Of a stretch of DNA of 64,000 nt, positions 33,552 to 42,940 are shown in pieces. The DNA is taken from NCBI RefSeq assembly GCF_006546835.1, contig NZ_VICB01000014.1:62001-126000 (forward strand), given 5' to 3'. Both the position numbers and the translations under genes were made by a program. Position 1 is the stretch's first letter; each line of letters opens with the position of its first letter. Under the pieces are notes generated by a model, which saw only the letters and a list, made by a program, of their open reading frames with translations, was not told the DNA's origin and ran no database searches. The stretch comes from Actinomyces johnsonii. Its GTDB lineage: Bacteria > Actinomycetota > Actinomycetes > Actinomycetales > Actinomycetaceae.

Positions 33552-33802
33552 GATGGGTCCTTCGAGATGTGGGAGGAGAGGTGCCAGCCGGGATGCGGCT
33601 GCACCGGTACTGGCTTGAGCTGACGGGATCAGCTGACGGGAACAACGATGGCCCCGGCCGTACCCCGCGCACATCGACCGATGAGACGGAGGCGGCTGTC
33701 CGAAAGTGCCCTCATCGCACCTGTCCGAAAGGACGACGGTGCCGCGCCTCAGCCGCCCACATCGTGTCCTATCGGGCGATCCTGCATGTCAGTGCCCGGC
33801 TC

Positions 33803-33808
33803 TACAGT
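33803..33808 (+). promoter_or_regulatory. leaderless -10 box of the sensor kinase gene
   Basis: TACAGT followed by exactly six bases (gggcac) and ATG at 33815. Confidence 0.7.
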
Positions 33809-33814
33809 GGGCAC

Positions 33815-35548
33815 ATGTCAGTCCCCGGCCACCCGCCCGCCCCTACGCCAGGCACTCCGCCCGCTCCGGGCTGGCGTGGCGGCCCCGGCGTCGGCCGGGC
33901 GGCTCCCGCCTCTGGGACGCCGATTCCGCAGAGGCGCGCCTCCTACCCTCCCTATCCCACCTACCCGGTGCATTCCGCGTACTCCACACCCCCTGCGTAT
34001 CCCGGGTACCCTGCCACCACTGCGGGGGCGGTCCCCTACTACCGGCCACCGATGCCGTCGGTTCCCTATGCTCCCGTCGTCCCTGCGAGAACGGTGTCGT
34101 CGTTCACGGCATCTCTGTCCCAGTCGCAACGCCGCGCCCTCGAGGTCATCCTCGAGGTTCTGCGCTCCGCGGGCCTGCTCACTCTGTGCTTCATCGACTC
34201 CATGTGTGCACTGGGATATCACCTCGGTCACGAGCAGGCCCTCAAGATAAGCAATTCGTTCCTCGATGCCATGGGGTTCCTGATAGGACTGGTTCTCCTT
34301 GTGGCGGTCTTTGTACGCCGGCGCTGGCCGGTGGCGATCACGGTCGCCTCGGCGCTCGCGGGCATCGCGATCTACCTGGACACCACGGTGGGGCTCATCA
34401 CCTTCACCACCGTGGTTCGCCGGGCCCGATCCCTGCGTGATCCCGTGCCCTGGGCAACGGGCGCTCTGCTCGCTGTCGGCGTGCTGGTGTCGCTCTTGCG
34501 CGACGCGAGCTACGGCTCCACCGGGAACTCGATGGTCGGCGTACTCACCTCTGCATCCCCTGACCCCAAAGCCGTGACCCATGTGTCGACGCCGCAGGTG
34601 CTGTTCCTTGCGGTGGTGGCGATGGTCCTGCCGATCGCCGTCGGGCTGTGGCTGCGCGCGCGGGACGGTGAGAAGGAGGCACGACGCCGGGCCCAGGAGG
34701 CCGCCGACGCCTCGGCTCGTGCCGAGCGCACCGCCCAAGAGCAGGTCCGAACCTCGACCCGCCTGGCGGATACGGTCAGCCTGCAGGCCGAGCGCGAGCG
34801 GGTGGCCCGCGAGGTGCACGACGGACTCGGCCACCGCCTGTCGCTGCTCGCCCTCCACGCCGCTGCCCTGGAGCAGGGCGTGCTGGCGACGTCGGACCCG
34901 CAGGGCGCCTCGGGCTCCGCGGACGAGGACGATCCCCAAGCCGCCGCCCAGCGCGTGCGGGAGGAGGCCCAGGGCGCCATGCGGGACCTGCGCTCCCTGC
35001 TGGCCGTCCTGCGCGAACCGGTGGGCGCAGCCGAGCCCGCCCCACATCTGGAGGACCTCAAGGAGGTCGTGGACGGGGTGCTCGCCGCCCGTCAGCCGCT
35101 GAGCTCGTCGATCTACCTCGATCGGGCTGCCGAGGCCGACGAAGTGCTCTCCCGCGCCGTCTACCGGATCGTCCAGGAATCACTGACCAACGCCCGCAAG
35201 CACTCACCCGGTATGAGCGTCCAGTTGCGCGTGGAGGGCGGGCCGAACACCGGCATCGACATCACCTGCTCCAACCAGCTCCCCTACCGGATGTCGGCGA
35301 CCGAGCAGGACGGTCAGGATGCAGAAGCCTCTGAGGCCCCCCACAGCGGCGACGCACGCCCGGAGCCGGGCTCCGCAACCGGCGCCCTGCCCGGTGACAC
35401 CCAGGGCGGCTCCGGTTTGAAGGGCATGGCCCGGCGGGCGGAGATCTGCGGAGGCACGTTCCAGGCGGGCCCGGACGGCCGCGGCAGATTCGTGGTGAGT
35501 GCGCATCTACCCTGGCGCTCCGCGGACTCGCGCCAGACCGGCCACTGA
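33815..35548 (+). CDS. NarL-family sensor histidine kinase
   Basis: A 577-aa membrane kinase. Residues 1-100 are Pro/Tyr-rich and probably cytoplasmic and disordered. Several membrane helices follow (about 120-290). A coiled coil rich in Ala/Arg/Glu leads to the HisKA_3 dimerisation helix with the phospho-acceptor His in REVHDGLGHRLSLLALHAAAL. The ATPase domain has the N box in RIVQESLTNARKHS and a glycine box GGSGLKGMARRAEICGGTF. An acidic insert (DGQDAEASEAPHSGDARPEPG) interrupts the ATPase domain before the glycine box. It pairs with the response regulator 117 bp downstream. The signal is unknown. Confidence 0.9.
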   Translation: MSVPGHPPAPTPGTPPAPGWRGGPGVGRAAPASGTPIPQRRASYPPYPTYPVHSAYSTPPAYPGYPATTAGAVPYYRPPMPSVPYAPVVPARTVSSFTASLSQSQRRALEVILEVLRSAGLLTLCFIDSMCALGYHLGHEQALKISNSFLDAMGFLIGLVLLVAVFVRRRWPVAITVASALAGIAIYLDTTVGLITFTTVVRRARSLRDPVPWATGALLAVGVLVSLLRDASYGSTGNSMVGVLTSASPDPKAVTHVSTPQVLFLAVVAMVLPIAVGLWLRARDGEKEARRRAQEAADASARAERTAQEQVRTSTRLADTVSLQAERERVAREVHDGLGHRLSLLALHAAALEQGVLATSDPQGASGSADEDDPQAAAQRVREEAQGAMRDLRSLLAVLREPVGAAEPAPHLEDLKEVVDGVLAARQPLSSSIYLDRAAEADEVLSRAVYRIVQESLTNARKHSPGMSVQLRVEGGPNTGIDITCSNQLPYRMSATEQDGQDAEASEAPHSGDARPEPGSATGALPGDTQGGSGLKGMARRAEICGGTFQAGPDGRGRFVVSAHLPWRSADSRQTGH

Positions 35549-35653
35549 CCCGTTCCATCCTCGGGAGATATCGGCGGATGCGCTGGGTGGGCGACCTGAA
35601 GAAACATCGAGCGCCTGGGCCGTTGGGACGGTGAACGTGTCGGCGCACGCACC

Positions 35654-35659
35654 TAGGCT
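35654..35659 (+). promoter_or_regulatory. leaderless -10 box of the response regulator gene
   Basis: TAGGCT followed by exactly six bases (ggcccc) and GTG at 35666. The regulator therefore has its own promoter besides read-through from the kinase. Confidence 0.72.
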
Positions 35660-35665
35660 GGCCCC

Positions 35666-36445
35666 GTGCCCGACCCCTCCGCCGCCCCGGCCTCCTCAGT
35701 ATCCCAGTCCGTCTCCCCCGCTGCCCCCGCGCCGCCGGCGTCCCCGGTCCGCATCATTCTCGTCGACGACGACCCGCTCACCCGCGCCGCCATTAAGCCG
35801 CTCCTGCGGCCGCGGGAGGATTACGCCGTGGTCGCCGAGGCCGGTGACGGCCGCCAAGCGATCGAGGCCGTCGGCCGCGTCGAGGCGGATATCGTCCTCA
35901 TGGACCTCGGCATGCCCGTCATGGACGGGATCGAGGCCACGCGCCAGATCTGCCAGGTGCCGCGTCACCCCCACGTCGTGGCGCTGACCACCTGGGATGT
36001 CGACGACGCCGTCGTGCGGGTCATTGAGGCCGGAGCAGTGGGATACCTGCTCAAGTACTCCGCCTCCGAGGAACTCGATGCCGGACTGCGCCGGGTCATG
36101 GCGGGCGAGTCGGTCCTGTCACCGGGGGCGCTGGCCGAGCTGCTGCGCTACGTGCGCTCCCAGCCGGCACTCGCGGCACCGGCGCTGGCGGCCTACGATG
36201 CCCACGCCGAGGAGCGTCAGCGCGCTGTGGTCCAGGCTCGTCAGGCCGCGGCCGGGCTCAGCCGGCGAGAGCTGGACGTTATCGCGGCGGCCGCTGAGGG
36301 GCTGACCACCGAGGAGATCGCCAGCCGGCTGTACATCTCCGCCTCCACCGTCAAGGCCCATCTGCGCAGCGCCCAGGAACGGGTCGGCGCCCGCAACCGG
36401 GTGCACCTAGCGGTCCTCGCCGAGCGCGCCGGTCTGCTGGGGTAG
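35666..36445 (+). CDS. NarL/FixJ-family response regulator
   Basis: A 259-aa transcription factor. The receiver domain starts VRIILVDDDPLTR after a 30-residue Pro/Ala/Ser tail; the phospho-acceptor Asp is in IVLMDLGMPVMDG and the conserved Thr and Lys are in VALTTWDV and YLLKYSA. The LuxR-type helix-turn-helix is GLSRRELDVIAAAAEGLTTEEIASRLYISASTVKAHL, near residues 193-230 (shown in part: the recognition helix is ISASTVKAHL). GTG is used as a leaderless start. The partner is the upstream kinase; target genes are not evident. Confidence 0.92.
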   Translation: MPDPSAAPASSVSQSVSPAAPAPPASPVRIILVDDDPLTRAAIKPLLRPREDYAVVAEAGDGRQAIEAVGRVEADIVLMDLGMPVMDGIEATRQICQVPRHPHVVALTTWDVDDAVVRVIEAGAVGYLLKYSASEELDAGLRRVMAGESVLSPGALAELLRYVRSQPALAAPALAAYDAHAEERQRAVVQARQAAAGLSRRELDVIAAAAEGLTTEEIASRLYISASTVKAHLRSAQERVGARNRVHLAVLAERAGLLG

Positions 36446-36487
36446 GTGTGAGAGTTCAGCCGTGATCGGTTGAATCGAACGAGTACA

Positions 36488-36524
36488 GCTGGTGCCTCAG
36501 ACTTTGAAGATTTGAGGCACCAGC
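36488..36524. terminator. bidirectional terminator between response regulator and pknB
   Basis: GCTGGTGCCTCA (36488-36499) pairs perfectly with TGAGGCACCAGC (36513-36524) around a 13-base loop, between two convergent genes. Confidence 0.85.
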
Positions 36525-36561
36525 CGCATCGTGAGGACCGAGTTGCTCCGTATTAGGGCAG

Positions 36562-38559
36562 CTACTTGGCGACGTACAGGGTGATTTCCTTGTCCGGACT
36601 GATCGGTTGGCCCTGCTGCGGGTTGGAGCTGATGACCGTTCCTGGTGGCAAGGACTGGTCATTGGCCTGCTGCTTCTCGATCTTGACCTTGAATCCTCGG
36701 CCCTCAAGGTCGGACTCCACGGTCTTGGAGTCCTTCCCGTTCACTTCCGGCATGATCGAGGCATTGGGATCACTTGACGCTGAAGCGCTCGGCGTTGGCG
36801 TGGGCGTTGCTGCCCCGCTGGAGAAGTGCACGGTGACGGTGTCGCCTGCCGAGACGCTGGAGCCCGCAGCCGGGTCGGAGGAGACGGCCTTGCCCTGCTC
36901 GACGTCGGAGGAGGTGACATCGTCCCCCTTCTTGAACTTCAGTCCGGCGTCCTCGATGGTCTTCTTGGCGGTGGCCTCGTCCTGGCCGGATACGTCGGGG
37001 ACGGAGGTCTTACCGGTGGACACGATGAGATCCACCGTGGTTCCGCGCTCGACGGAGGTACCCGATGAAGGACTGGTGTCGATGACCCGATCCTTGGCGA
37101 TCGAGGCGGAGTCGTCCTGAGTGACATTGCCGGCTTCGAGTCCGGCGTCCTTGAGCGCCTTGCGGGCGTCCTCCTGGGTCTTGCCCTCCAGGTCCGGCAC
37201 CTTGACCATGGCCGAGCCGGTGGAGAAGTGGACGGTGACGGTGGAGCCCGCCGCGATCTTCGTTCCCTTCTGCGGGTCGGAGGAGACGGCGAGGCCCTCG
37301 CTCACGGTATCGTTGGCGACCTCATTCTTGGCGAACTTCAGTCCGGCATCCTCAATGGTCTTCCTGGCCGAGTCCTCGTCCTGACCACTGACGTCGGGAA
37401 CCTCCACCGCGGCGACTGTCGCGCTCGGCGTCGGGGTCGGCCGAGGGTCGTTGAAGGCTCCGGAGGCCCACCGGCCGGCGATGACGGCCAGGACCGCGAA
37501 CAGCAGGAAGACGAGGATCCACACCCAGGCGTAGTTCTTGGGCTTGTTCTCGGGCTCCTCATCCCTCGCCGCGGGTGTCGGAGAGGGCTCGGAGGGCACC
37601 TGGGCGAAGGCGGAGGTGGGCTGAACCGGCTCCGTGGCTGGCGACGCCATGGCCGAGGAGGTTGGGGACCAGGAATCGGCCGCCGGGGCCGCCACGGACA
37701 TGCCCCGGGCTGCGGCCTGAAGGTCGGCTCGCATGTGGGCGGCGTCCTGGTAGCGGTCCTCTCGGCTCTTTGCCAGTGACTTGAGAATGACCCGGTCCAG
37801 GGACTCGGGGACATCGGCCGCCAGCGAGGAGGGCCGCTTGGGGATCTCCCGCACGTGCTGGTACGCGATGGCCACCGCGGAGTCGCCCTGGAAGGGGGGC
37901 TGACCGGTGAGCAGCTCGTAGAGGAGACAGCCTGTGGAGTACAGGTCCGAGCGGGCGTCCACGGACTCACCACGGGCCTGCTCCGGTGAGAGGTACTGGG
38001 CGGTACCCACCACTGTGTGGGTCTGGGTCACCGTGGATGCGGAGTCCTCGATGGCCCGTGCGATGCCGAAGTCCATGACCTTCACCGAGCCGGTGGAGGT
38101 CAGCATGATGTTTCCGGGCTTGATGTCGCGGTGGACGATGCCCACCCGGTGGGAGTACTCCAGGGCGTCCAGGACTCCGGAGACGATCTCCACCGCCTCC
38201 GGGATCGGGACGGCCTCGCCCTCGCTGAGGAGCTCGCGCACGGTGTGCCCCTCGACGTACTCCATGACGATGTAGGGGACGGTCCGGCTGGCGCCGCCGG
38301 GCTGAAGGAGCTCCTCCTCGCCGGAGTCGTAGACGGCGACGACGGCGGGGTGGTTGAGTGCCGCCGCAGACTGGGCCTCCCGACGGAAACGGGCCTGGAA
38401 GGTGGGGTCGCCGGCGATGTCCGAACGCAGCAGCTTGATGGCCACGACCCGCGACAGGCGGGTGTCGTAGCCGAGGTGCACCTCTGCCATACCACCACGT
38501 CCGATGAGATCGCGGATCTCGTAACGGCCCGCGAGGACCTGGGGGAACTGACTGGTCAC
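36562..38559 (-). CDS. pknB: serine/threonine kinase PknB with four PASTA domains
   Basis: A 665-aa receptor kinase that senses peptidoglycan fragments and phosphorylates cell-wall and division proteins. Glycine loop GRGGMAEV near 20-27, K42, catalytic HRDIKPGN with D145, DFG at 163-165, and Thr residues in the activation loop (TQTHTVVGTAQYLSP). A Pro/Ser juxtamembrane linker leads to one helix near 345-364. Four extracellular PASTA repeats follow (each with an E/K-V-P-D/N-x-x-G-like start and ending V-T-V-H-F or similar), with a Thr-Pro spacer before the last. It overlaps pknA by four bases and is the last gene of the operon. Confidence 0.97.
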   Translation of the reverse strand: MTSQFPQVLAGRYEIRDLIGRGGMAEVHLGYDTRLSRVVAIKLLRSDIAGDPTFQARFRREAQSAAALNHPAVVAVYDSGEEELLQPGGASRTVPYIVMEYVEGHTVRELLSEGEAVPIPEAVEIVSGVLDALEYSHRVGIVHRDIKPGNIMLTSTGSVKVMDFGIARAIEDSASTVTQTHTVVGTAQYLSPEQARGESVDARSDLYSTGCLLYELLTGQPPFQGDSAVAIAYQHVREIPKRPSSLAADVPESLDRVILKSLAKSREDRYQDAAHMRADLQAAARGMSVAAPAADSWSPTSSAMASPATEPVQPTSAFAQVPSEPSPTPAARDEEPENKPKNYAWVWILVFLLFAVLAVIAGRWASGAFNDPRPTPTPSATVAAVEVPDVSGQDEDSARKTIEDAGLKFAKNEVANDTVSEGLAVSSDPQKGTKIAAGSTVTVHFSTGSAMVKVPDLEGKTQEDARKALKDAGLEAGNVTQDDSASIAKDRVIDTSPSSGTSVERGTTVDLIVSTGKTSVPDVSGQDEATAKKTIEDAGLKFKKGDDVTSSDVEQGKAVSSDPAAGSSVSAGDTVTVHFSSGAATPTPTPSASASSDPNASIMPEVNGKDSKTVESDLEGRGFKVKIEKQQANDQSLPPGTVISSNPQQGQPISPDKEITLYVAK

Positions 38560-39683
38560 AGTACCTCCTTGACAGGGATGCTCAGCATCAAGGCTGGCAT
38601 GACCTGATGCGCATGGGCAAGCGTACCCGTGCTGTGCAGGGTGACGACGGCGAGTACCGGAATGAGGACCCTCAGAGTCAGCAGGTTGAGGCCGAGGAAG
38701 GAACGCCCGGAGGCGTGCCGGGCGGTGCGCGACGGCGTCGGCTCCTCGGCCGCGTGACGGCCGGGACGCACTGCGGCCGGCTGCGGCAGCTCGCGTGTCT
38801 GCGGGCCGCGGCGGCCGGTGGACTCCCAGCTGAGCGCCTCACGGGGATCCCAGGAGTCTGTGGGCAGGTTCACGACCGCCCGGTCCAGGGCGCGGGCGAC
38901 CTCGCGAGCCGAGTGCGGCCGGTCGGTCGGCTTCTTGGCGAGCAGCTTGAGGACGATCTCGCGAACCTGCGGCGGAACGGTGTCGGGAAGGGCGGGCACC
39001 TCCTCGTTGACGTGGGCGAAGGCGATGTCCACCTGGGTGGCGCCGCTGAAGGGGCGACGCCCCACCAGGGCCTCGTAGGCGATGATGCCCAACCCGTAGA
39101 GGTCGCCGGCCGGGGTGGCCATGTTGCCCATGGCCTGCTCGGGGGCGAGGTACTGGGCGGTGCCCATGACCATGCCGGAAGCCGTCAGCGGGCGCTGGTT
39201 GATGCCCGTGGAGATGCCGAAGTCGGTGAGCTTGGCCAGGCCCTCGCGGTTGATGAGGATATTGGAGGGCTTGACGTCGCGGTGGACGACGCCGGAGTCG
39301 TGAACGACCTGAAGGGCACGGGCCACCTGCGCCAGGACCGGCAGGATCTCGGCCGGGGACAGGGTGCCCTTCTCGGCGATGATGTCGGACAGGGCACGGC
39401 CCTGGACGAGCTCCATGATGAGCCAGCCGGTGCCGTCCTTCTCCCCGGAGTCCAGGACGACGGCGAGATTGGGGTGGCGCAGGCCCTGGGAGTTCCTGGC
39501 CTCCGCGCGCAGGCGGGACAGGAAGATCTCGTCGCCGGTCAGCTCGGGGCGCAGGATCTTGGCGGCCACGGCCCGGCCCGAGCGCAGGTCAGTGGCGCGC
39601 CACACCTGGCCCATGCCTCCCAGGGCGATCTGCTCCACGAGCTCATAGCGCCCCTGAAGCTGGAGCCCGGCAACCGGTTTCAC
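38556..39683 (-). CDS. pknA: serine/threonine kinase PknA
   Basis: A 375-aa kinase: lysine K42, HRDVKPSN with D136, DFG near 154-156, and MGTAQYLAPEQAMG. A basic linker follows and a C-terminal hydrophobic helix (LNLLTLRVLIPVLAVVTL) with only a short external tail, as in mycobacterial PknA. It probably phosphorylates growth and division proteins together with PknB. It overlaps both pbpA and pknB by four bases. Confidence 0.95.
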   Translation of the reverse strand: MKPVAGLQLQGRYELVEQIALGGMGQVWRATDLRSGRAVAAKILRPELTGDEIFLSRLRAEARNSQGLRHPNLAVVLDSGEKDGTGWLIMELVQGRALSDIIAEKGTLSPAEILPVLAQVARALQVVHDSGVVHRDVKPSNILINREGLAKLTDFGISTGINQRPLTASGMVMGTAQYLAPEQAMGNMATPAGDLYGLGIIAYEALVGRRPFSGATQVDIAFAHVNEEVPALPDTVPPQVREIVLKLLAKKPTDRPHSAREVARALDRAVVNLPTDSWDPREALSWESTGRRGPQTRELPQPAAVRPGRHAAEEPTPSRTARHASGRSFLGLNLLTLRVLIPVLAVVTLHSTGTLAHAHQVMPALMLSIPVKEVL

Positions 39684-41182
39684 TGGTCCACCGCCGCATC
39701 GATGACCTGGGCGGCGATGGGACCGGCCACCTTGCCCCCGGTGGCGTTGTCCTCGGTCTCGGCGTTGCCGTCGAGCACGACGGCCAGTGCGATCTGGGGC
39801 TTGTTGATGTCGGTTCCGGCGAAGCCCACGAACCAGGTGGTGGGGCCGGTGTCCGAACCGGTCTCCGCGGTGCCGGTCTTACCGGCCACCTGGACTCCGG
39901 CGACCTGGGCGGTGTTGCCCGTGCCATCGGTCACGGCGGTCTGCATGAGGGAGGACAGGGACTTGGCGGTGGCCGGGTCGATCGGGGTGCGGGCCACCTT
40001 CTTGGAGGTGGTGTCGACCTCGTTGAGGTCGGGGTCCAGAGTGCGCGAGACCAGATAGGGGGTCATCTGTTCCCCGTTGTTGGCCACGGTGGCCGCCACC
40101 ATCGCCATCATCATCGGCGTGGCCTGCACCGAGGCCTGACCGATACCGGCCATCGCCGTCTGCGCCTGGGAATCGTTGTCCGGGTAGGTGGATGGAGTGA
40201 CGGTCAGCGGAATGGAGAGCTTGGAGTCAAAGCCCCAGTTGTGGGCCTCCTCGGCGAGCTCCTCCTCGCCCACGTCCATGGCCAGCTGGGCGAAGGGCGT
40301 GTTGCAGGACTCGGCGAAGGCGTGGGAGAAACTCGTCCGCCCGTTGCCGCAGGATTCGCCGCCGTAGTTCTCCAGGGAGTGGCTGGTGCCTGGCAGGGTG
40401 ATGGTGTCGGGGGCGTCGACCTCCTGATCCGGGGTGATCTTGCCGGTGCGCAGGGCCGCCGCGGTGGTGATGATCTTGAAGGTGGACCCCGGCGGGTAGC
40501 GGTTGCCTGCGATGGCCCGGTTGTCCAGCGGTCGGGAGGAGTCCTCGCTGAGGGTTGTGCTGATCTCGGTGACAGCGTTCGCGTCGTGGGAGGCGAACTG
40601 ATTGGGATCGTAGGAGGGAGAGGAGACCATGGCGAGGATGGCTCCGGTACTGGGGTCCAGAGCGACGACGGCGCCTTCGCGGTTGCCCAGGGCCTCATAG
40701 GCCGCCTGCTGGATCTCAGGGTTGATGGTCAGCTCGACCGCGCCGCCCTTCTGCGAGCCGCCGGTCACGAGGGTCTTGATCCGCGAGGAGAACAGGGAGG
40801 GGTCGTCCCCGTTGAGCACAGAGTTCGCCTCCCGCTCCAGGCCCGTCATGGAGGCGAAGGCGGGCGAGAAATAGCCGGTGACCGGGGCGTAGAGCGGCCC
40901 GTTGGCGTAGACCCGCTGATAGTCCTCGGAGCCCTGGCCGTCGTCGGATTTCTCGGTGCTGACGATAGTGGTCTTGTCGGCGAGGAGGATCGGGCCGCGG
41001 TCGGTGCCGAACTCCCGGTTGACGGTGCGGGAGTTGCGTCCGTCGGAGTTGAGGGCGCCGTTGGAAGACAGCGGCTCCCAGATGGCGGGCCGGGCCAGGC
41101 CCTGGACACTGGTGACGGACAGGGACAGTGCGGTGAACATGACCAGCACCAGGAAGGCGACTTGCCGGATCTGTCTGTTCAT
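39680..41182 (-). CDS. pbpA: penicillin-binding protein (class B transpeptidase) PbpA
   Basis: A 500-aa peptidoglycan transpeptidase anchored by an N-terminal helix (QVAFLVLVMFTALSLSVTSV). The acyl-enzyme serine is in PPGSTFK (S233, K236), the S-x-N motif is SCN at 292-294, and KTGT is at 435-438. The NREFGTDRGPI-type dimerisation region precedes it. It works with the RodA glycosyltransferase encoded upstream and is likely controlled by PknA/PknB. It overlaps rodA and pknA by four bases each. Confidence 0.97.
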   Translation of the reverse strand: MNRQIRQVAFLVLVMFTALSLSVTSVQGLARPAIWEPLSSNGALNSDGRNSRTVNREFGTDRGPILLADKTTIVSTEKSDDGQGSEDYQRVYANGPLYAPVTGYFSPAFASMTGLEREANSVLNGDDPSLFSSRIKTLVTGGSQKGGAVELTINPEIQQAAYEALGNREGAVVALDPSTGAILAMVSSPSYDPNQFASHDANAVTEISTTLSEDSSRPLDNRAIAGNRYPPGSTFKIITTAAALRTGKITPDQEVDAPDTITLPGTSHSLENYGGESCGNGRTSFSHAFAESCNTPFAQLAMDVGEEELAEEAHNWGFDSKLSIPLTVTPSTYPDNDSQAQTAMAGIGQASVQATPMMMAMVAATVANNGEQMTPYLVSRTLDPDLNEVDTTSKKVARTPIDPATAKSLSSLMQTAVTDGTGNTAQVAGVQVAGKTGTAETGSDTGPTTWFVGFAGTDINKPQIALAVVLDGNAETEDNATGGKVAGPIAAQVIDAAVDQ

Positions 41183-42939
41183 TGCTGCTGCCTCCTGTCG
41201 CTGTCATCAGTGAAACCCGGCGCGCGCGATGAGCGCAGCGTCTCCCCGTCCGGTGCCGTGCGCGGTGGAGGAGGCGCCTCCGGGCTGACGGTGACCGTGG
41301 GGAAATCGTCGTCGGGCGCAATGTGGTCTTGAGGCGGGTAATAGGGGTCCCTGGGACTCGGGGCCGCCGCCGGGGGCCCGTAGTCTCCTGCGCCGGTCGG
41401 TTCGGCGCCGGAGACGTCGTCATAGCCGTCCTGGGGGGCGTTGGCGGGGATTTCGTCGACGGCGGCGCCCTCGGCTGGTTCCTCGGCTCCGGCGTCCTGG
41501 ACCCGACGGCGCAGGGAGACCGGCAGCTCGGCCGTGTCGATGATTCGTGGAGCGTGGGTGGCCGGACGGCGGGCGGCGTCGGACAGGCGCAGCAGGAGGG
41601 CCAGGATGGCCCAGTTAGCGATGAGCGAGGAGCCGCCGTAGGCCAGGAAGGGCAGGGTGAGTCCCGTCAGCGGGATGAGCCTCGTGACGCCGCCGATGAC
41701 GACGAAGATCTGCAGGGCGATGGCGAAGGACAGGCCGACGGCGAGGAGTTTGCCGAAGCCGTCGCGCAGCAAGACGGCGGTGTGCAGCCCCCTCTGGATG
41801 AGGACGAGGTAGAGCATGAGGATCGCAAGCGTTCCGGTCAGGCCCAGCTCTTCGCCCAACGAGGCGAAGATGAAGTCGGAGTTGGCGAAGGTGACCAGAG
41901 TCGGTGAGCCCTTGCCCCAGCCTGCTCCCATGAGCCCGCCGGTGGACATGCCGAACATTCCCGTCAGCAGCTGCCAGGAGCCGCCTGCGGCGTTGTACAC
42001 GGCGTCGTCGGTGGCGTGGAGCCACCCGTTGATGCGCTGTTGGACGTGGTGGAGGTGAGTGGCGGCGAACCAGGCCGCCGGGAGGAACAGCGCGGCGCCA
42101 ATGAGCAGCCAGGAAGGCCGGTCGGTGGCCACATACAGTACGACGACGAACAGGCCGAAGATCAGGACCGAGGAGCCCAGATCCTTCTGGAGGACCAGGA
42201 CGCAGATACTCACGCCCCACACGATGAACAGGGGTCCCAGGTGCCGGGCGCGCGGCAGGCTCATCCACAGGAACTTGCGGCCCGCCAGGGCCAGGTTGTC
42301 CCGGTTGGCCACCAGGTAGGAGGCGAAGAAGACCGCGAGCAGCACCTTGGACAGCTCGGCCGGCTGGAAGCTCATGGGGCCGATCCGGATCCAGATCCGG
42401 GCCCCGTTGATGCTCTGGCCGATGAAGGGCAGGAACGGCAGGATCAGGAAGACCAGGCCGGACCACATGGCCCAGCGGTCCCAGCGCCGCAGGCGCCGGT
42501 AGTCGCGCAGCAGGAAGAGCACGGCGCAGAAGAGGATGACGCCCAGCAGCGTCCAGACCAGCTGCTTGGACCCGACGTAGAACTGCCACTGTTCGTTGAC
42601 CTCATAGGCCAGATCCAGGCGCTGGATCATGGCCAGGCCGATCCCGTTGAGGGCCACCGCCGCCGGCAGGAGGACCGGGTCCGCCCACGGGGCGGTGTAG
42701 CGCACCCACAGATGCATGAAGATGGTCAGACCGAGGAAGGCGCCTCCCAGCATGACGGTCTGCGCGGGCGAGGAGCCGGTGCGGTTGAGCGCGGTGAGCA
42801 CGAAGCCCCCCAGGCCGAGGACCAGGGCGACGCCGAGCAGCGCGGCCTCCGCCCACCGGCCCGAGCGTCTCGCGGTGCCGGCGGGCTGGATCGTCGCAAC
42901 GCCCGCGGGGGCGCCCAGGGGGCCTGGAGCAGCGGTCAT
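41179..42939 (-). CDS. rodA: SEDS-family peptidoglycan glycosyltransferase RodA/FtsW
   Basis: A 586-aa membrane protein with about ten helices; it polymerises lipid II for elongation. Recognisable SEDS parts are GARIWIRIGPMSFQPAELSKVLLAVFFASYL, PDLGSS-like LQKDLGSSVLIFGLF, and the C-terminal LIPLTGLTLPFLAYGGSSLIANW. The C-terminal 120 residues are an acidic/Pro-rich cytoplasmic tail. ATG 42939 has a GGAGGA ribosome-binding site and lies one base after the pstP stop; the open frame upstream to 43104 is inside pstP. Confidence 0.95.
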   Translation of the reverse strand: MTAAPGPLGAPAGVATIQPAGTARRSGRWAEAALLGVALVLGLGGFVLTALNRTGSSPAQTVMLGGAFLGLTIFMHLWVRYTAPWADPVLLPAAVALNGIGLAMIQRLDLAYEVNEQWQFYVGSKQLVWTLLGVILFCAVLFLLRDYRRLRRWDRWAMWSGLVFLILPFLPFIGQSINGARIWIRIGPMSFQPAELSKVLLAVFFASYLVANRDNLALAGRKFLWMSLPRARHLGPLFIVWGVSICVLVLQKDLGSSVLIFGLFVVVLYVATDRPSWLLIGAALFLPAAWFAATHLHHVQQRINGWLHATDDAVYNAAGGSWQLLTGMFGMSTGGLMGAGWGKGSPTLVTFANSDFIFASLGEELGLTGTLAILMLYLVLIQRGLHTAVLLRDGFGKLLAVGLSFAIALQIFVVIGGVTRLIPLTGLTLPFLAYGGSSLIANWAILALLLRLSDAARRPATHAPRIIDTAELPVSLRRRVQDAGAEEPAEGAAVDEIPANAPQDGYDDVSGAEPTGAGDYGPPAAAPSPRDPYYPPQDHIAPDDDFPTVTVSPEAPPPPRTAPDGETLRSSRAPGFTDDSDRRQQQ

Positions 42940-42940
42940 C

